Below are positions 6,021 to 14,038 of a DNA stretch of 21,535 nt, piece by piece. This stretch comes from CAYFIW01 sp964500645 (GTDB taxonomy: Bacteria; Chloroflexota; Dehalococcoidia; Lucifugimonadales; UBA826). Each line of letters begins with the position of its first letter. Positions within the stretch are counted from its first letter, which is position 1. The stretch lies in the NCBI GenBank assembly GCA_964500645.1, contig CAZCOH010000023.1, forward strand, positions 1 through 21,535, in the 5' to 3' direction. The notes beneath the pieces were generated by a model. That model worked only from the letters and a program-made list of their open reading frames with translations, ran no database searches and had not been told where the DNA came from. A program made the position numbers and the translations under genes.

Positions 6021-8468
6021 ATGTTACTTGGGCCTGAACGTTTTACAGAACAAGCACAGGAAGCTGTTGCTAATTCGCAACAGATATTAAATCGATATAG
6101 GCATAATCAATGGGATTGTGAGCATGTGCTTATGGCGCTTGTGGAGCAAGAGAAGGGAATTCCGGCTGAAATCCTAAATGATCTAGGGGTTAATATAGAA
6201 ATTTTGCACGCACGTCTTCATAGTCTTTTAGAATACTCTCTCAAAACAGAAGGTGTAGAAAGTCAGATTTATCAAACTCCTCGTCTTGGAGATCTTTTTC
6301 TGAGGGCTGATTCAGAAGCTAAAAGACTTAACGACGAATTCATTGCATCTGAACATCTACTGGTTTCATTAACGCAAGAGGAAGGTGGTGAAGTTTCTGA
6401 GGTTCTATTGGAGTTTGGAGTCACTACGGAGGCCGTTTACCAGGCCTTGCAAAAGATTAGAGGCGGGCATCGCATCGTAGACCAGAGAGCGGAAAGTAAG
6501 TACAGATCGCTTGAAAAATACGCTACAGATCTTACAGATTTAGCGACTACAGGTAGGTTGGATCCAATAGTGGGAAGAGACCTAGAGGTATCGCGAGTTA
6601 TGCAGACCCTTATACGCCGAACCAAAAATAATCCGGTTTTAATAGGCGGTGCAGGCGTTGGAAAGACTGCCATAGCAGAAGGATTGGCTCAGAGGATAGT
6701 TTCGGAGGATGTGCCAGATGAATTACTCAATAAGAAAGTATTATCACTGGATGTAGGTTCTCTTGTAGCGGGCTCGAAGTTTAGAGGTGAATTTGAAGAA
6801 CGGCTAAATGCGGTTATGGATGAGGTAAGACAATCGGCAGGAAATATCATCTTATTTATTGACGAGATACATACCGTGGTCGGAGCTGGAGCGGCCGAAG
6901 GCAGTGTTGATGCCAGCAACATGATGAAACCGGCCCTTGCTAGGGGTGAGTTGCAATGTTTGGGAGCAACTACTGAAGATGAATACAGAAAATATATAGA
7001 ATCAGATGCGGCGTTGGAAAGAAGATTTCAACCCGTACTTGTTGAAGAACCTGATCTCGATACTAGCGTCGAGATGCTAGAGGCCCTAAGACCTAAGTAT
7101 GAAGCGCATCACAAACTCAAGATTAGTGACGATGCTTTGAAGGCAGCGGTTCTTCTTAGTCAAAGATATATTTCTGGCAGGCTCCTACCTGATAAGGCTG
7201 TTGATCTTATCGATGAGGCCGCAAGCAAAATTCGTATTGATTCCCAACTTCATCCAAAAACTCTAAGAGAAAAAGAAAATACTGTCCGTCATTTAGAGAT
7301 CGAGGAAGTCGCTGCATCAGAGAGGTCTGAATTTGAACGTGCGGCTGAACTAAAAGCGGAGAGATTGAAATTAGAACACGATTTCTATGAAGAAAAAGAT
7401 ATCTTGGAAAAGCGTTTTTTTTCGGATTCTTGTGATGAAGGACCGATTGTGGACGAAGAAAGTATCGCTTCTCTCGTCGCTTCTTGGACGGGTATTCCTG
7501 TCTCCAGACTACTGGAAACAGAGGCTGAAAAACTTGTCAATATGGAAGATAGGATTCATGAGAGGGTAGTGGGTCAAGATCTTGCGGTGCAAGCTGTGTC
7601 CGATGCTGTTAGGAGGACACGATCTGGTCTTGCAGACCCTGATAGGCCAGTCGGAAGTTTTATTTTCTTGGGACCGACTGGTGTTGGTAAGACAGAATTG
7701 GCGAAATCGCTGGCCTGGTATTTGTTTGACGATGAAGAAAACATGGTGCGAATAGATATGTCGGAGTATATGGAGGCACATTCTGTCTCTAGACTTATAG
7801 GAGCTCCTCCTGGATATGTCGGATTTGAGGAAGGTGGACAGTTGACTGAAGCGGTACGTCGACGTCCTTTTAGAGTTGTTCTTTTTGATGAGATAGAAAA
7901 AGCTCATCCTGATGTCTTCAATTTGCTTTTACAACTCCTTGATGACGGACGCCTAACCGATAGCTCTGGCCGTACAGTAGATTTCACTAACACGATAGTT
8001 ATCATGACCAGCAATATAGGAATAGACGAAGCGGAGCAAGATGCAATCGGGTTTATACGTGATGTGAAAGAAAAAGATACAGGTGAAAGGCTGCGTGCAT
8101 CTCTAAACGATTCTCTCAAGAAATCATTTAGACCAGAATTTTTAAACAGGGTTGATGAAATTGTAGTTTTCGACACTATTAATCAAGAAAACCTTCTAAA
8201 AATAGTAGATATAATGCTGACTGAAGTTAAAGGCCGGGTTGACGTACACAACATCAAATTGTTGATCAGTGATGAGGCGCGTGCGTGGCTGGCTCGAGAA
8301 GGTTTTGATCCCTCTTTTGGGGCTAGGCCTTTGAGGAGAACTATACAAAGAACATTAGAGAATCCGATTTCGACCAAAATTCTTAGAGGCGAATTTGGAA
8401 GTGGAGATGAGGTGAGCATTAAGCTCGGCAAGGATGGATTGGATTTTGTAGTATTAGGCAGGAATTAG
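6021..8468 (+). CDS. clpC: ATP-dependent Clp protease ATP-binding subunit ClpC
   Basis: This 815-residue Hsp100 unfoldase has two Clp_N repeats (about 5-145). AAA1 has Walker A GGAGVGKT (209-216) and Walker B LFIDEIH (278-284); AAA2 has Walker A GPTGVGKT (551-558), Walker B VLFDEIEK (620-627) and pore loop GAPPGYVGFE (594-603). The ClpB C-domain (about 725-810) follows. The middle domain (about 410-475) is short, as in ClpC, not the long coiled coil of ClpB. AIGF at 675-678 is the IGF/L loop that docks on ClpP, so it should feed substrates to the protease. AGAGGT seven bases upstream supports the ATG at 6021. Neither clpP nor the ctsR-mcsAB genes are in the window. Confidence 0.94.
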   Translation: MLLGPERFTEQAQEAVANSQQILNRYRHNQWDCEHVLMALVEQEKGIPAEILNDLGVNIEILHARLHSLLEYSLKTEGVESQIYQTPRLGDLFLRADSEAKRLNDEFIASEHLLVSLTQEEGGEVSEVLLEFGVTTEAVYQALQKIRGGHRIVDQRAESKYRSLEKYATDLTDLATTGRLDPIVGRDLEVSRVMQTLIRRTKNNPVLIGGAGVGKTAIAEGLAQRIVSEDVPDELLNKKVLSLDVGSLVAGSKFRGEFEERLNAVMDEVRQSAGNIILFIDEIHTVVGAGAAEGSVDASNMMKPALARGELQCLGATTEDEYRKYIESDAALERRFQPVLVEEPDLDTSVEMLEALRPKYEAHHKLKISDDALKAAVLLSQRYISGRLLPDKAVDLIDEAASKIRIDSQLHPKTLREKENTVRHLEIEEVAASERSEFERAAELKAERLKLEHDFYEEKDILEKRFFSDSCDEGPIVDEESIASLVASWTGIPVSRLLETEAEKLVNMEDRIHERVVGQDLAVQAVSDAVRRTRSGLADPDRPVGSFIFLGPTGVGKTELAKSLAWYLFDDEENMVRIDMSEYMEAHSVSRLIGAPPGYVGFEEGGQLTEAVRRRPFRVVLFDEIEKAHPDVFNLLLQLLDDGRLTDSSGRTVDFTNTIVIMTSNIGIDEAEQDAIGFIRDVKEKDTGERLRASLNDSLKKSFRPEFLNRVDEIVVFDTINQENLLKIVDIMLTEVKGRVDVHNIKLLISDEARAWLAREGFDPSFGARPLRRTIQRTLENPISTKILRGEFGSGDEVSIKLGKDGLDFVVLGRN

Positions 8469-8480
8469 AAATCTTCTGGA

Positions 8481-8533
8481 TCCAATTCCACATTGGAATT
8501 GGACGGTATTTATCTTTAGACCGTCAAATTGGA
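8481..8533 (+). terminator. Hairpin terminator after clpC, with a competing structure
   Basis: TCCAATTCCA (8481-8490) and TGGAATTGGA (8494-8503) make a perfect 10-bp stem with a CAT loop, 12 bases after the clpC stop, followed by a U-rich but interrupted stretch. A second hairpin pairs GACGGT (8502-8507) with ACCGTC (8520-8525) and shares two bases with the first. A further copy, AATTGGA (8527-8533), can also pair with the first arm. Termination is the main reading. Confidence 0.5.
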
Positions 8534-8616
8534 TTGGTAAAATCGTGAAGAGGATTATGATTGCACATCCTTGTTTCTGGATAGTGTAATGGACTAATTG
8601 GCTTGAGTAATCCTTC

Positions 8617-8646
8617 TTGAACATAGATAGTTGTGCACCTTATAAT
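8617..8646 (+). promoter_or_regulatory. Sigma-70-type promoter for the Tat microprotein
   Basis: TTGAAC (8617-8622) and a perfect TATAAT (8641-8646) are separated by 18 bp. Transcription would start near 8653, about 77 nt before the ATG at 8730. Confidence 0.6.
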
Positions 8647-8729
8647 AACGTGATATTAATTGAATATTACCTGGGGACTATTAACATCAACCTAGAGCGA
8701 CGAATTTTGGTCATTGAGGACAATACCTT

Positions 8730-8921
8730 ATGGATGATAGCGAAATTAGACAAAAAGGAATCTCACGAAGGACCTTTTTAAAGGGGATACCGATAGGAAT
8801 GCTGGGAGCTTTTGCAATTGGAGTATTCGGGAGTAGGATACTTTCTTCATCGGCTAAAAGACGCCTTCCTAAATTCAAGAAAGGCTCTATTTTTACACCT
8901 AGAGACCAAAATATCTCCTAG
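8730..8921 (+). CDS. 63-residue twin-arginine motif microprotein of unknown function
   Basis: I do not recognise a named family. The N-terminus reads as a Tat signal: polar n-region, SRRTFLKG (residues 13-20; twin Arg at 14-15), then a hydrophobic segment at about 21-38 (IPIGMLGAFAIGVFG). What follows is only about 25 residues, basic (KRRLPKFKKG) and ending FTPRDQNIS. There is no clear signal-peptidase AxA site, so the helix may stay as a membrane anchor with the tail outside. A GAGGA ribosome-binding site nine bases upstream and a good promoter argue for a real gene. Tiny Tat-motif proteins are known beside formate dehydrogenase genes in other bacteria, but no such partner is present here. 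Frameshift truncation of a longer Tat substrate is possible, though the following 120 bp carry no obvious continuation. Confidence 0.7.
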   Translation: MDDSEIRQKGISRRTFLKGIPIGMLGAFAIGVFGSRILSSSAKRRLPKFKKGSIFTPRDQNIS

Positions 8922-9044
8922 AAAATTGTCTATATAGGTACAGTTGTCGCGAACGGAAGCAAGATTGTTTACCAATTAAGACTGTCTACTCAGGCGACGA
9001 TAGTTCTTTTTTAAACCTGCTGTATACTCTTATACCGCCACTTT

Positions 9045-9133
9045 GGAGAGATGGCCGAGCGGTTTAAGGCGCTGGTCTCGAAAACCAGTATGGGAGTTTT
9101 ATCTCATCGTGGGTTCGAATCCCACTCTCTCCG
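9045..9133 (+). tRNA. tRNA-Ser (anticodon CGA)
   Basis: Acceptor GGAGAGA (9045-9051) pairs with TCTCTCC (9126-9132), with discriminator G9133. The anticodon stem is CTGGT/ACCAG (9072-9076, 9084-9088) around loop CTCGAAA, with anticodon CGA at 9079-9081 reading UCG. A long variable arm (GGGAG with CTC) and a TTCGAAT T-loop confirm a class II serine tRNA. The 3' CCA is not encoded; TGG follows. A TATACT -10 candidate lies at 9023-9028 without a clear -35. Confidence 0.96.
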
Positions 9134-9174
9134 TGGATATTATATGTATCTAATATTGGCGGATACATGATTTA

Positions 9175-9267
<93 letters not shown>

Positions 9268-9301
9268 TATTTTTACATATATAAAGAGGTGAAGACTGGC
9301 A

Positions 9302-11425
9302 ATGCCTAAAGACTTGGTAATTGTTGAATCTCCAGCAAAAGCTCGGACCGTGGGAAGGTTTCTTGGGAAAGCCTATGACGTCAAAGCGTCCATGGGGCAC
9401 GTAAGAGATTTACCCAGGAGATCTCTGGGAGTAGAGATAGAGGAACAATCTTTCGTTCCTACATACACGGTTAGCAGCGACAAAAGAAAAATCGTGTCAG
9501 AGCTGAAGAAAGCAGCAGCTTCAGCAGGAACCGTCTACCTAGCAACTGACCCGGATCGGGAAGGTGAAGCGATATCTTGGCATCTGATGGAAGCTGCTTC
9601 TATTGATCTGGACAAGGCAAAGAGGGTTGTTTTTCACGAGATTACAGAAACTGCCATTGAGGAAGCTTTTTCAAATCCTCGTGGACTAGATACAGACCTC
9701 GTAAATGCCCAACAGGCTCGACGTGTTCTAGACAGGCTTGTTGGCTACAAACTCAGTCCGGTCTTATGGAGTAAGATCAAAAAAGGTACTTCAGCTGGAA
9801 GGGTACAGTCTGTAGCCGTGCGAATGGTTGTAGACAGAGAAAAAGAGATACAGGACTTCGTTCCCAAAGAATATTGGACTATAAAAGCTACTTTTCTTAC
9901 TGGTGCTTCAGCTACTTTCCAGGCTTCATTGAGTTCAATCGATGGATCTAAAGGAAGACCGGAAATACCAGATAATAAATCTGCTGAATACATATTGGGA
10001 GATCTTAAAGGGACTTCATATATGGTTTCTGCCTATGAGACGAAAGAGACCAGAAGACGCCCAGCTCCACCGTTTATAACCAGCACATTACAGCAAGAAG
10101 CGTCGAGAAGGCTTAGGTATTCGGCTTCTCGAACGATGACGCTAGCTCAGCAACTTTATGAGGGCATAGAGATAGCAGGCGCAGAGCAAGTGGGATTGAT
10201 CACATATATGAGGACTGATTCTACTAACGTTGCGTCTTCTGCTTTAAATGAGTCCAGAGATTATATTGAAAAGGAATATGGGAAGAATTATCTTCCTAGT
10301 AAACAGAGGGTATATTCGAAAAGGGTGCAAGGTGCTCAAGAGGCTCACGAAGCTGTTCGTCCAACTTCGATTTTTCGAACACCTGCATCTATACGCTCCT
10401 ATCTTGATGGCGACCAATACCGACTTTACGAGCTTATATGGAGGAGGATGGTGGCAAGTCAGATGGTTGACGCACTATATGACCGTACGGTTATAGACAT
10501 CGATTCCAAAGGTCAGTCAGATACTTTATACAGATTCAGGGTGTCTGGATCAGTACCTAAATTTGATGGTTTTAGAGTTTTATACACTGAGGGAAGAGAC
10601 GATCCGACTGATGATGATGATGAAGAAGGTAAAGGATTGCCAGTTTTATCAGTGGGAGAGTCCTTAAAATGTGAAGGGATTGGCTCAGACCAAAATTTTA
10701 CAGAACCTCTTCCACGTTATACAGAGGCAACTCTTATAAGGAATTTGGAGAGTCAAGGTATTGGCAGGCCCAGTACCTACGCATCCATTATTGGGACTAT
10801 TCAGGATCGTGATTATGTTAGGCGAGATAGAGGCAGGTTTACGCCTACCAAATTGGGAATTGTGGTTACAGAGTTTCTTACTGAACACTTCGAAAACATA
10901 ATGGACATTGGGTTTACGGCAGAAATGGAGAAGCGGTTAGATGATGTGGCAGACGGTCTTATTAAATGGAACCCAATGCTTGCCGAATTTTATACTCCCT
11001 TTGATGACTCGATTGATACGGCTAAAGCAAATGCGACACGAGTTGAAAGGAGCAGGCTAGATGAGGAGAGTGATCAAGTCTGTGAGCAATGCGAGCGTCC
11101 CATGGTCATAAGAGGGGGCAGAAACGGTAGGTTTATAGCTTGCACAGGATTCCCAGAATGTAAAAACACCAAACCTCTTACAATAGGATTTTCATGTCCT
11201 GACTGTAAAGTAGGTGAATTAGCCGAGAGGAAGAGTAAAAGGGGTATATTTTACAGTTGTATTAACTACCCAGACTGTAAATTTGCTATTAATGCGATGC
11301 CTCTGGAACAACCCTGTCCAGTTTGCTCAGGGATACTTTTGCCAGCAAGAGGGTCTGATGGGCGCTGTGCTTCAAAAGAATGTGGGTACAGGGGACCGGT
11401 TGAGCCAGTTCCACTGGCTGGCTGA
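9302..11425 (+). CDS. topA: DNA topoisomerase I
   Basis: This 707-residue type IA enzyme relaxes negative supercoils. The Toprim domain has VIVES (Glu9), SMGHVRDLP (30-38) and the acidic triad DPDRE (83-87). The catalytic tyrosine is Tyr302 in LITYMRTDST. Three C-terminal zinc ribbons are intact: CEQC with CTGFPEC, CPDC with CINYPDC, and CPVC with CASKEC. An acidic DDDDEE run follows a GAT repeat at about 10612. The ATG at 9302 is preceded by GAGGTG (9286-9291). It leads a seven-gene same-strand run through xseB, though the gap before xer contains a palindrome that could separate transcripts. Confidence 0.97.
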   Translation: MPKDLVIVESPAKARTVGRFLGKAYDVKASMGHVRDLPRRSLGVEIEEQSFVPTYTVSSDKRKIVSELKKAAASAGTVYLATDPDREGEAISWHLMEAASIDLDKAKRVVFHEITETAIEEAFSNPRGLDTDLVNAQQARRVLDRLVGYKLSPVLWSKIKKGTSAGRVQSVAVRMVVDREKEIQDFVPKEYWTIKATFLTGASATFQASLSSIDGSKGRPEIPDNKSAEYILGDLKGTSYMVSAYETKETRRRPAPPFITSTLQQEASRRLRYSASRTMTLAQQLYEGIEIAGAEQVGLITYMRTDSTNVASSALNESRDYIEKEYGKNYLPSKQRVYSKRVQGAQEAHEAVRPTSIFRTPASIRSYLDGDQYRLYELIWRRMVASQMVDALYDRTVIDIDSKGQSDTLYRFRVSGSVPKFDGFRVLYTEGRDDPTDDDDEEGKGLPVLSVGESLKCEGIGSDQNFTEPLPRYTEATLIRNLESQGIGRPSTYASIIGTIQDRDYVRRDRGRFTPTKLGIVVTEFLTEHFENIMDIGFTAEMEKRLDDVADGLIKWNPMLAEFYTPFDDSIDTAKANATRVERSRLDEESDQVCEQCERPMVIRGGRNGRFIACTGFPECKNTKPLTIGFSCPDCKVGELAERKSKRGIFYSCINYPDCKFAINAMPLEQPCPVCSGILLPARGSDGRCASKECGYRGPVEPVPLAG

Positions 11426-11452
11426 TGTAATTTAATTAGTCCCTTATCCATC

Positions 11453-11482
11453 TAGAAAAATAAGAAATTTCTTATTATTCTA
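11453..11482. repeat. 30-bp near-perfect palindrome directly upstream of xer
   Basis: The site is centred between 11467 and 11468 and matches its own reverse complement at 14 of 15 base pairs; only the 11458/11477 pair fails. The inner 18 bp (11459-11476) are a perfect palindrome centred on AAATTT. It ends two bases before the xer GTG and occupies the place of a ribosome-binding site. It may be an operator, a topA terminator hairpin or a Xer-type recombination site. Confidence 0.75.
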
Positions 11483-11484
11483 AT

Positions 11485-12447
11485 GTGACTATGAATATCA
11501 CTTATGATTCTCTAGTTGGGAATTTTTGCGTTTACCTCGAATCTTTAAAAGGGCTATCTGAATATACGGTCAAGGGATACTCTGCGGACCTGGAATCCTT
11601 ATCCCAATTTTTGAGCGCAGACGGAGTGGTTTCCGTAACAGATTTTAATAGAGATCATGTTAGGAAGTATCTTTCTTGGTTATTGGAATGTGGGTACGAA
11701 AGGTCTAGTGTCTCGAGAAAACAATCAGTTCTCAGACAATTTTTTAGATGGTTATACCAAGAAGATTATATAGAATCTGATCCAATTCCTCGGCGACTTC
11801 CAATGAAAAAAGATAAAACTCTTCCGGTTTTTTTAACTAGGGAAGAAATAGAGCGCTTGATTTCTGCAGCTACCGAAAATCAGACTTATCCTTTGATCTC
11901 TGTGAGAGATGTTGCACTAATAGAGTTAATTTATGGCTCAGGTCTGCGAGTTAGCGAGGCATGTAAGGTCAATATTTCGGATTTAAACATTAATGAAATG
12001 ACTATTTTAATAACAGGAAAAGGCTCCAAGCAGAGGATTGCTTTGTTTGGCGAAAGATCTAAGTTGTCTCTTGATATATATCTTAGGGAGGCTCGTCCTT
12101 TACTTGTAGAAAATGAAAGTGATGTTACTCAACCTCTTTTTCTTTCCCGAAATGGGAGTAGGTTAAGCGTGCGCTCGATACAAGATCGAGTTAAGAGATA
12201 TGCAAGGAAATCTGGTCTGGGTTCTAAAGTACATACCCATGCTCTTCGCCATTCTTTTGCGACACATATATTGGAAGGAGGTGGGGATATAAGGGTGCTT
12301 CAAGATCTTTTGGGACACGAAACTCCCGACACAACACAAATATATACTCACGTTACAGGACTACAAGCTAGGAAAAGTTATAACCTTGCGCATCCTATGT
12401 CCGAATCTGAGGATAATCATCATAATGATTTAAATGTGAGTTCATGA
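11485..12447 (+). CDS. Xer-type tyrosine recombinase
   Basis: This 320-residue protein has an N-terminal SAM-like core-binding domain (about 8-95) and a tyrosine recombinase catalytic domain. All catalytic residues are visible: Arg155 (GSGLRVSE), Lys179 (TGKGSKQR), His252 and Arg255 (HALRHSFATH), His278 (LLGHE) and Tyr287 (IYTHV). Length and motifs match XerC/XerD, which resolve chromosome dimers at dif. Whether it is XerC, XerD or a lone Xer cannot be told here. The start is GTG at 11485; ATG at 11491 is an alternative, and neither has a visible Shine-Dalgarno because a palindrome fills that space. The stop overlaps the aroQ ATG by four bases, indicating coupling. Its place beside topA resembles the topA-codV region of Bacillus. 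Confidence 0.92.
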   Translation: MTMNITYDSLVGNFCVYLESLKGLSEYTVKGYSADLESLSQFLSADGVVSVTDFNRDHVRKYLSWLLECGYERSSVSRKQSVLRQFFRWLYQEDYIESDPIPRRLPMKKDKTLPVFLTREEIERLISAATENQTYPLISVRDVALIELIYGSGLRVSEACKVNISDLNINEMTILITGKGSKQRIALFGERSKLSLDIYLREARPLLVENESDVTQPLFLSRNGSRLSVRSIQDRVKRYARKSGLGSKVHTHALRHSFATHILEGGGDIRVLQDLLGHETPDTTQIYTHVTGLQARKSYNLAHPMSESEDNHHNDLNVSS

Positions 12448-12884
12448 ACATTTTGATTTTGAACGGCCCAAACCTAAATATGTTAGGTAAACGAGACCCA
12501 GAAATGTATGGTAAGAATACTCTCTTAGACGTCAAATTAGATTTAGATAAAACAGCTAAATATTTAGGGGTACGCGTCAGTCATTTCCAGTCAAATGCCG
12601 AATCGGAAATAATTGACCATATCCAATCCCACAGAGACAAAATGCACGGGATTATTATAAATGCGGGTGCGATAACGCATTATGGGTTATCTTTGAGGGA
12701 TGCATTGATAGACGCAGCACTTCCTATTGTGGAAGTTCATATCTCTAACATACACGCCCGGGATGAGTATAGAAGTCATTCTATTGTTGCAGACATAGCT
12801 GTAGGCCAGATTGCTGGTCTTGGTACAAAAGGTTACTCCTTAGCTTTAGCGGCACTTGTCGATCATTTAGAAACTTTAAAGTGA
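12444..12884 (+). CDS. aroQ: Type II 3-dehydroquinate dehydratase
   Basis: This 146-residue protein has the usual type II length. It starts with ILNGPNLNMLGKRDPEMYG, which holds the catalytic tyrosine (Tyr22) and flexible-lid arginine (Arg17). Next come the substrate-binding INAGAITHYGLSLRDA (72-87) and EVHISNIHARDEYRSHS (97-113) with the catalytic His99. It dehydrates 3-dehydroquinate to 3-dehydroshikimate in the shikimate pathway, working as a dodecamer in the cytoplasm. It overlaps xer by ATGA and is followed after one base by the Xaa-Pro peptidase gene. No other aromatic amino acid gene is nearby; the linkage is positional and resembles yqhS-yqhT-efp in Bacillus. Confidence 0.96.
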   Translation: MNILILNGPNLNMLGKRDPEMYGKNTLLDVKLDLDKTAKYLGVRVSHFQSNAESEIIDHIQSHRDKMHGIIINAGAITHYGLSLRDALIDAALPIVEVHISNIHARDEYRSHSIVADIAVGQIAGLGTKGYSLALAALVDHLETLK

Positions 12885-12885
12885 C

Positions 12886-13947
12886 ATGAATCATTCTAGG
12901 CTTTCTACTATAACGAGCGACTTCTTTAAAGACCCAGCGGAAGGGATGCTTGTAACTTCTAGGACAAATTGTACCTATCTAACTGGTTTTACTGGTAGCA
13001 ACGGATACCTCTTGTTGACACAATCTAACGCAGTTTTATTTACAGATTCTAGATACATTGAACAGGCAGCGCGTCAATGCCCTGAGCTAGATGTAAAAAT
13101 GATATCTGCTTCTCATTCCTCTTTAATGGATGTGGTTGTAGAGAATCGACTGAATACTATTTACATTGAGCCTGATCACATTTCATTGTCAGAATATCGA
13201 ACTATAAAAAACACTTTCGGTAATAACATTTTTTTGAAAGCTGATAATAAACATATTATTGAACATTACAGATCAATTAAGGACTCGACCGAAATTTTGC
13301 AGATAACAAAAGCAGTAGGATTTGCCGATTTGGCCCTTGGGATAGCAATGTCGTTTGTAGAGCCTGGAATTGAGGAAGTGCAGATCTCAAATTTGATAAT
13401 GAGGACTCTTCTTGAAATTGGTTCAGAAGGGGTCGCTTTCGATACTATTGTAGGTACTGGACCAAATGCTGCGATCCCTCATCATACACCTGATCACACG
13501 GTAGTTCAGGATAGAGATCATGTGGTCATCGACATGGGGGCTGTTTATCAAGGTTATCGCAGCGATATAACGCGAACTGTTAAGGTGTCAGACTCTAAAG
13601 ACTCCAAGTTTGATGAGATTTATGGAATAGTTTTGGAGGCCCAGCTATGCGCTATTAAAGCGTCAGAACCAGGAATCTCTGCCAATTATTTGGATAGAGC
13701 AGCTCGTGATGTCATCATCCGATATGGGTACGGTGACTATTTTAGTCATGGTCTGGGTCATGGTGTAGGGTTAGATGTCCATGAGAAGCCAATGTTAGTA
13801 AAGTCTTCTGTGGATATTATTGATATAGGATCTGTTTTTACTGTTGAACCTGGTATTTACATCCCAGGGTGGGGAGGTGTTAGGATCGAGGATATGGTGT
13901 TGCTGGAAGAATCGGGTCCTGTTGTTTTAACGAAAACCCCTAAATAG
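12886..13947 (+). CDS. M24-family Xaa-Pro aminopeptidase (PepP/YqhT-like)
   Basis: This 353-residue protein has the pita-bread fold layout. A creatinase-type N-terminal domain (about 1-130) contains the common TGFTGSNGYLLLT. The M24 catalytic domain carries the five dinuclear-metal ligands: Asp216 (VIDMG), Asp227 (RSDITRT), His292 (GHGLGHGVGLDVHE region), Glu321 (TVEPGIY) and Glu335 (VRIEDMV). It should remove N-terminal residues preceding proline from peptides in the cytoplasm. It begins one base after the aroQ stop. The neighbouring efp encodes the factor that relieves ribosomes at proline runs, a conserved linkage suggesting a shared proline theme, although that is inference. Confidence 0.9.
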   Translation: MNHSRLSTITSDFFKDPAEGMLVTSRTNCTYLTGFTGSNGYLLLTQSNAVLFTDSRYIEQAARQCPELDVKMISASHSSLMDVVVENRLNTIYIEPDHISLSEYRTIKNTFGNNIFLKADNKHIIEHYRSIKDSTEILQITKAVGFADLALGIAMSFVEPGIEEVQISNLIMRTLLEIGSEGVAFDTIVGTGPNAAIPHHTPDHTVVQDRDHVVIDMGAVYQGYRSDITRTVKVSDSKDSKFDEIYGIVLEAQLCAIKASEPGISANYLDRAARDVIIRYGYGDYFSHGLGHGVGLDVHEKPMLVKSSVDIIDIGSVFTVEPGIYIPGWGGVRIEDMVLLEESGPVVLTKTPK

Positions 13948-14038
13948 GAAAGAAGTAAAGACAGTTATATTGGAATACGGGCGATGATTTTATCTATTGG
14001 TCTATTTACATATTTTGACTAGGAGGTTTGTATATAAA

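Noticed and set aside
7509..8431. Several long minus-strand ORFs inside clpC
   Set aside because: They are antisense shadows of a fully conserved clpC frame with no family features of their own.
6021..8468. Identification as ClpB disaggregase
   Set aside because: The middle domain is too short for ClpB and an IGF-type ClpP-docking loop is present, so ClpC fits better.
13997..14038. Upstream extension of efp by 14 codons
   Set aside because: The added residues are not EF-P-like and would begin before the AGGAGG site at 14021; ATG 14039 gives the family N-terminus.
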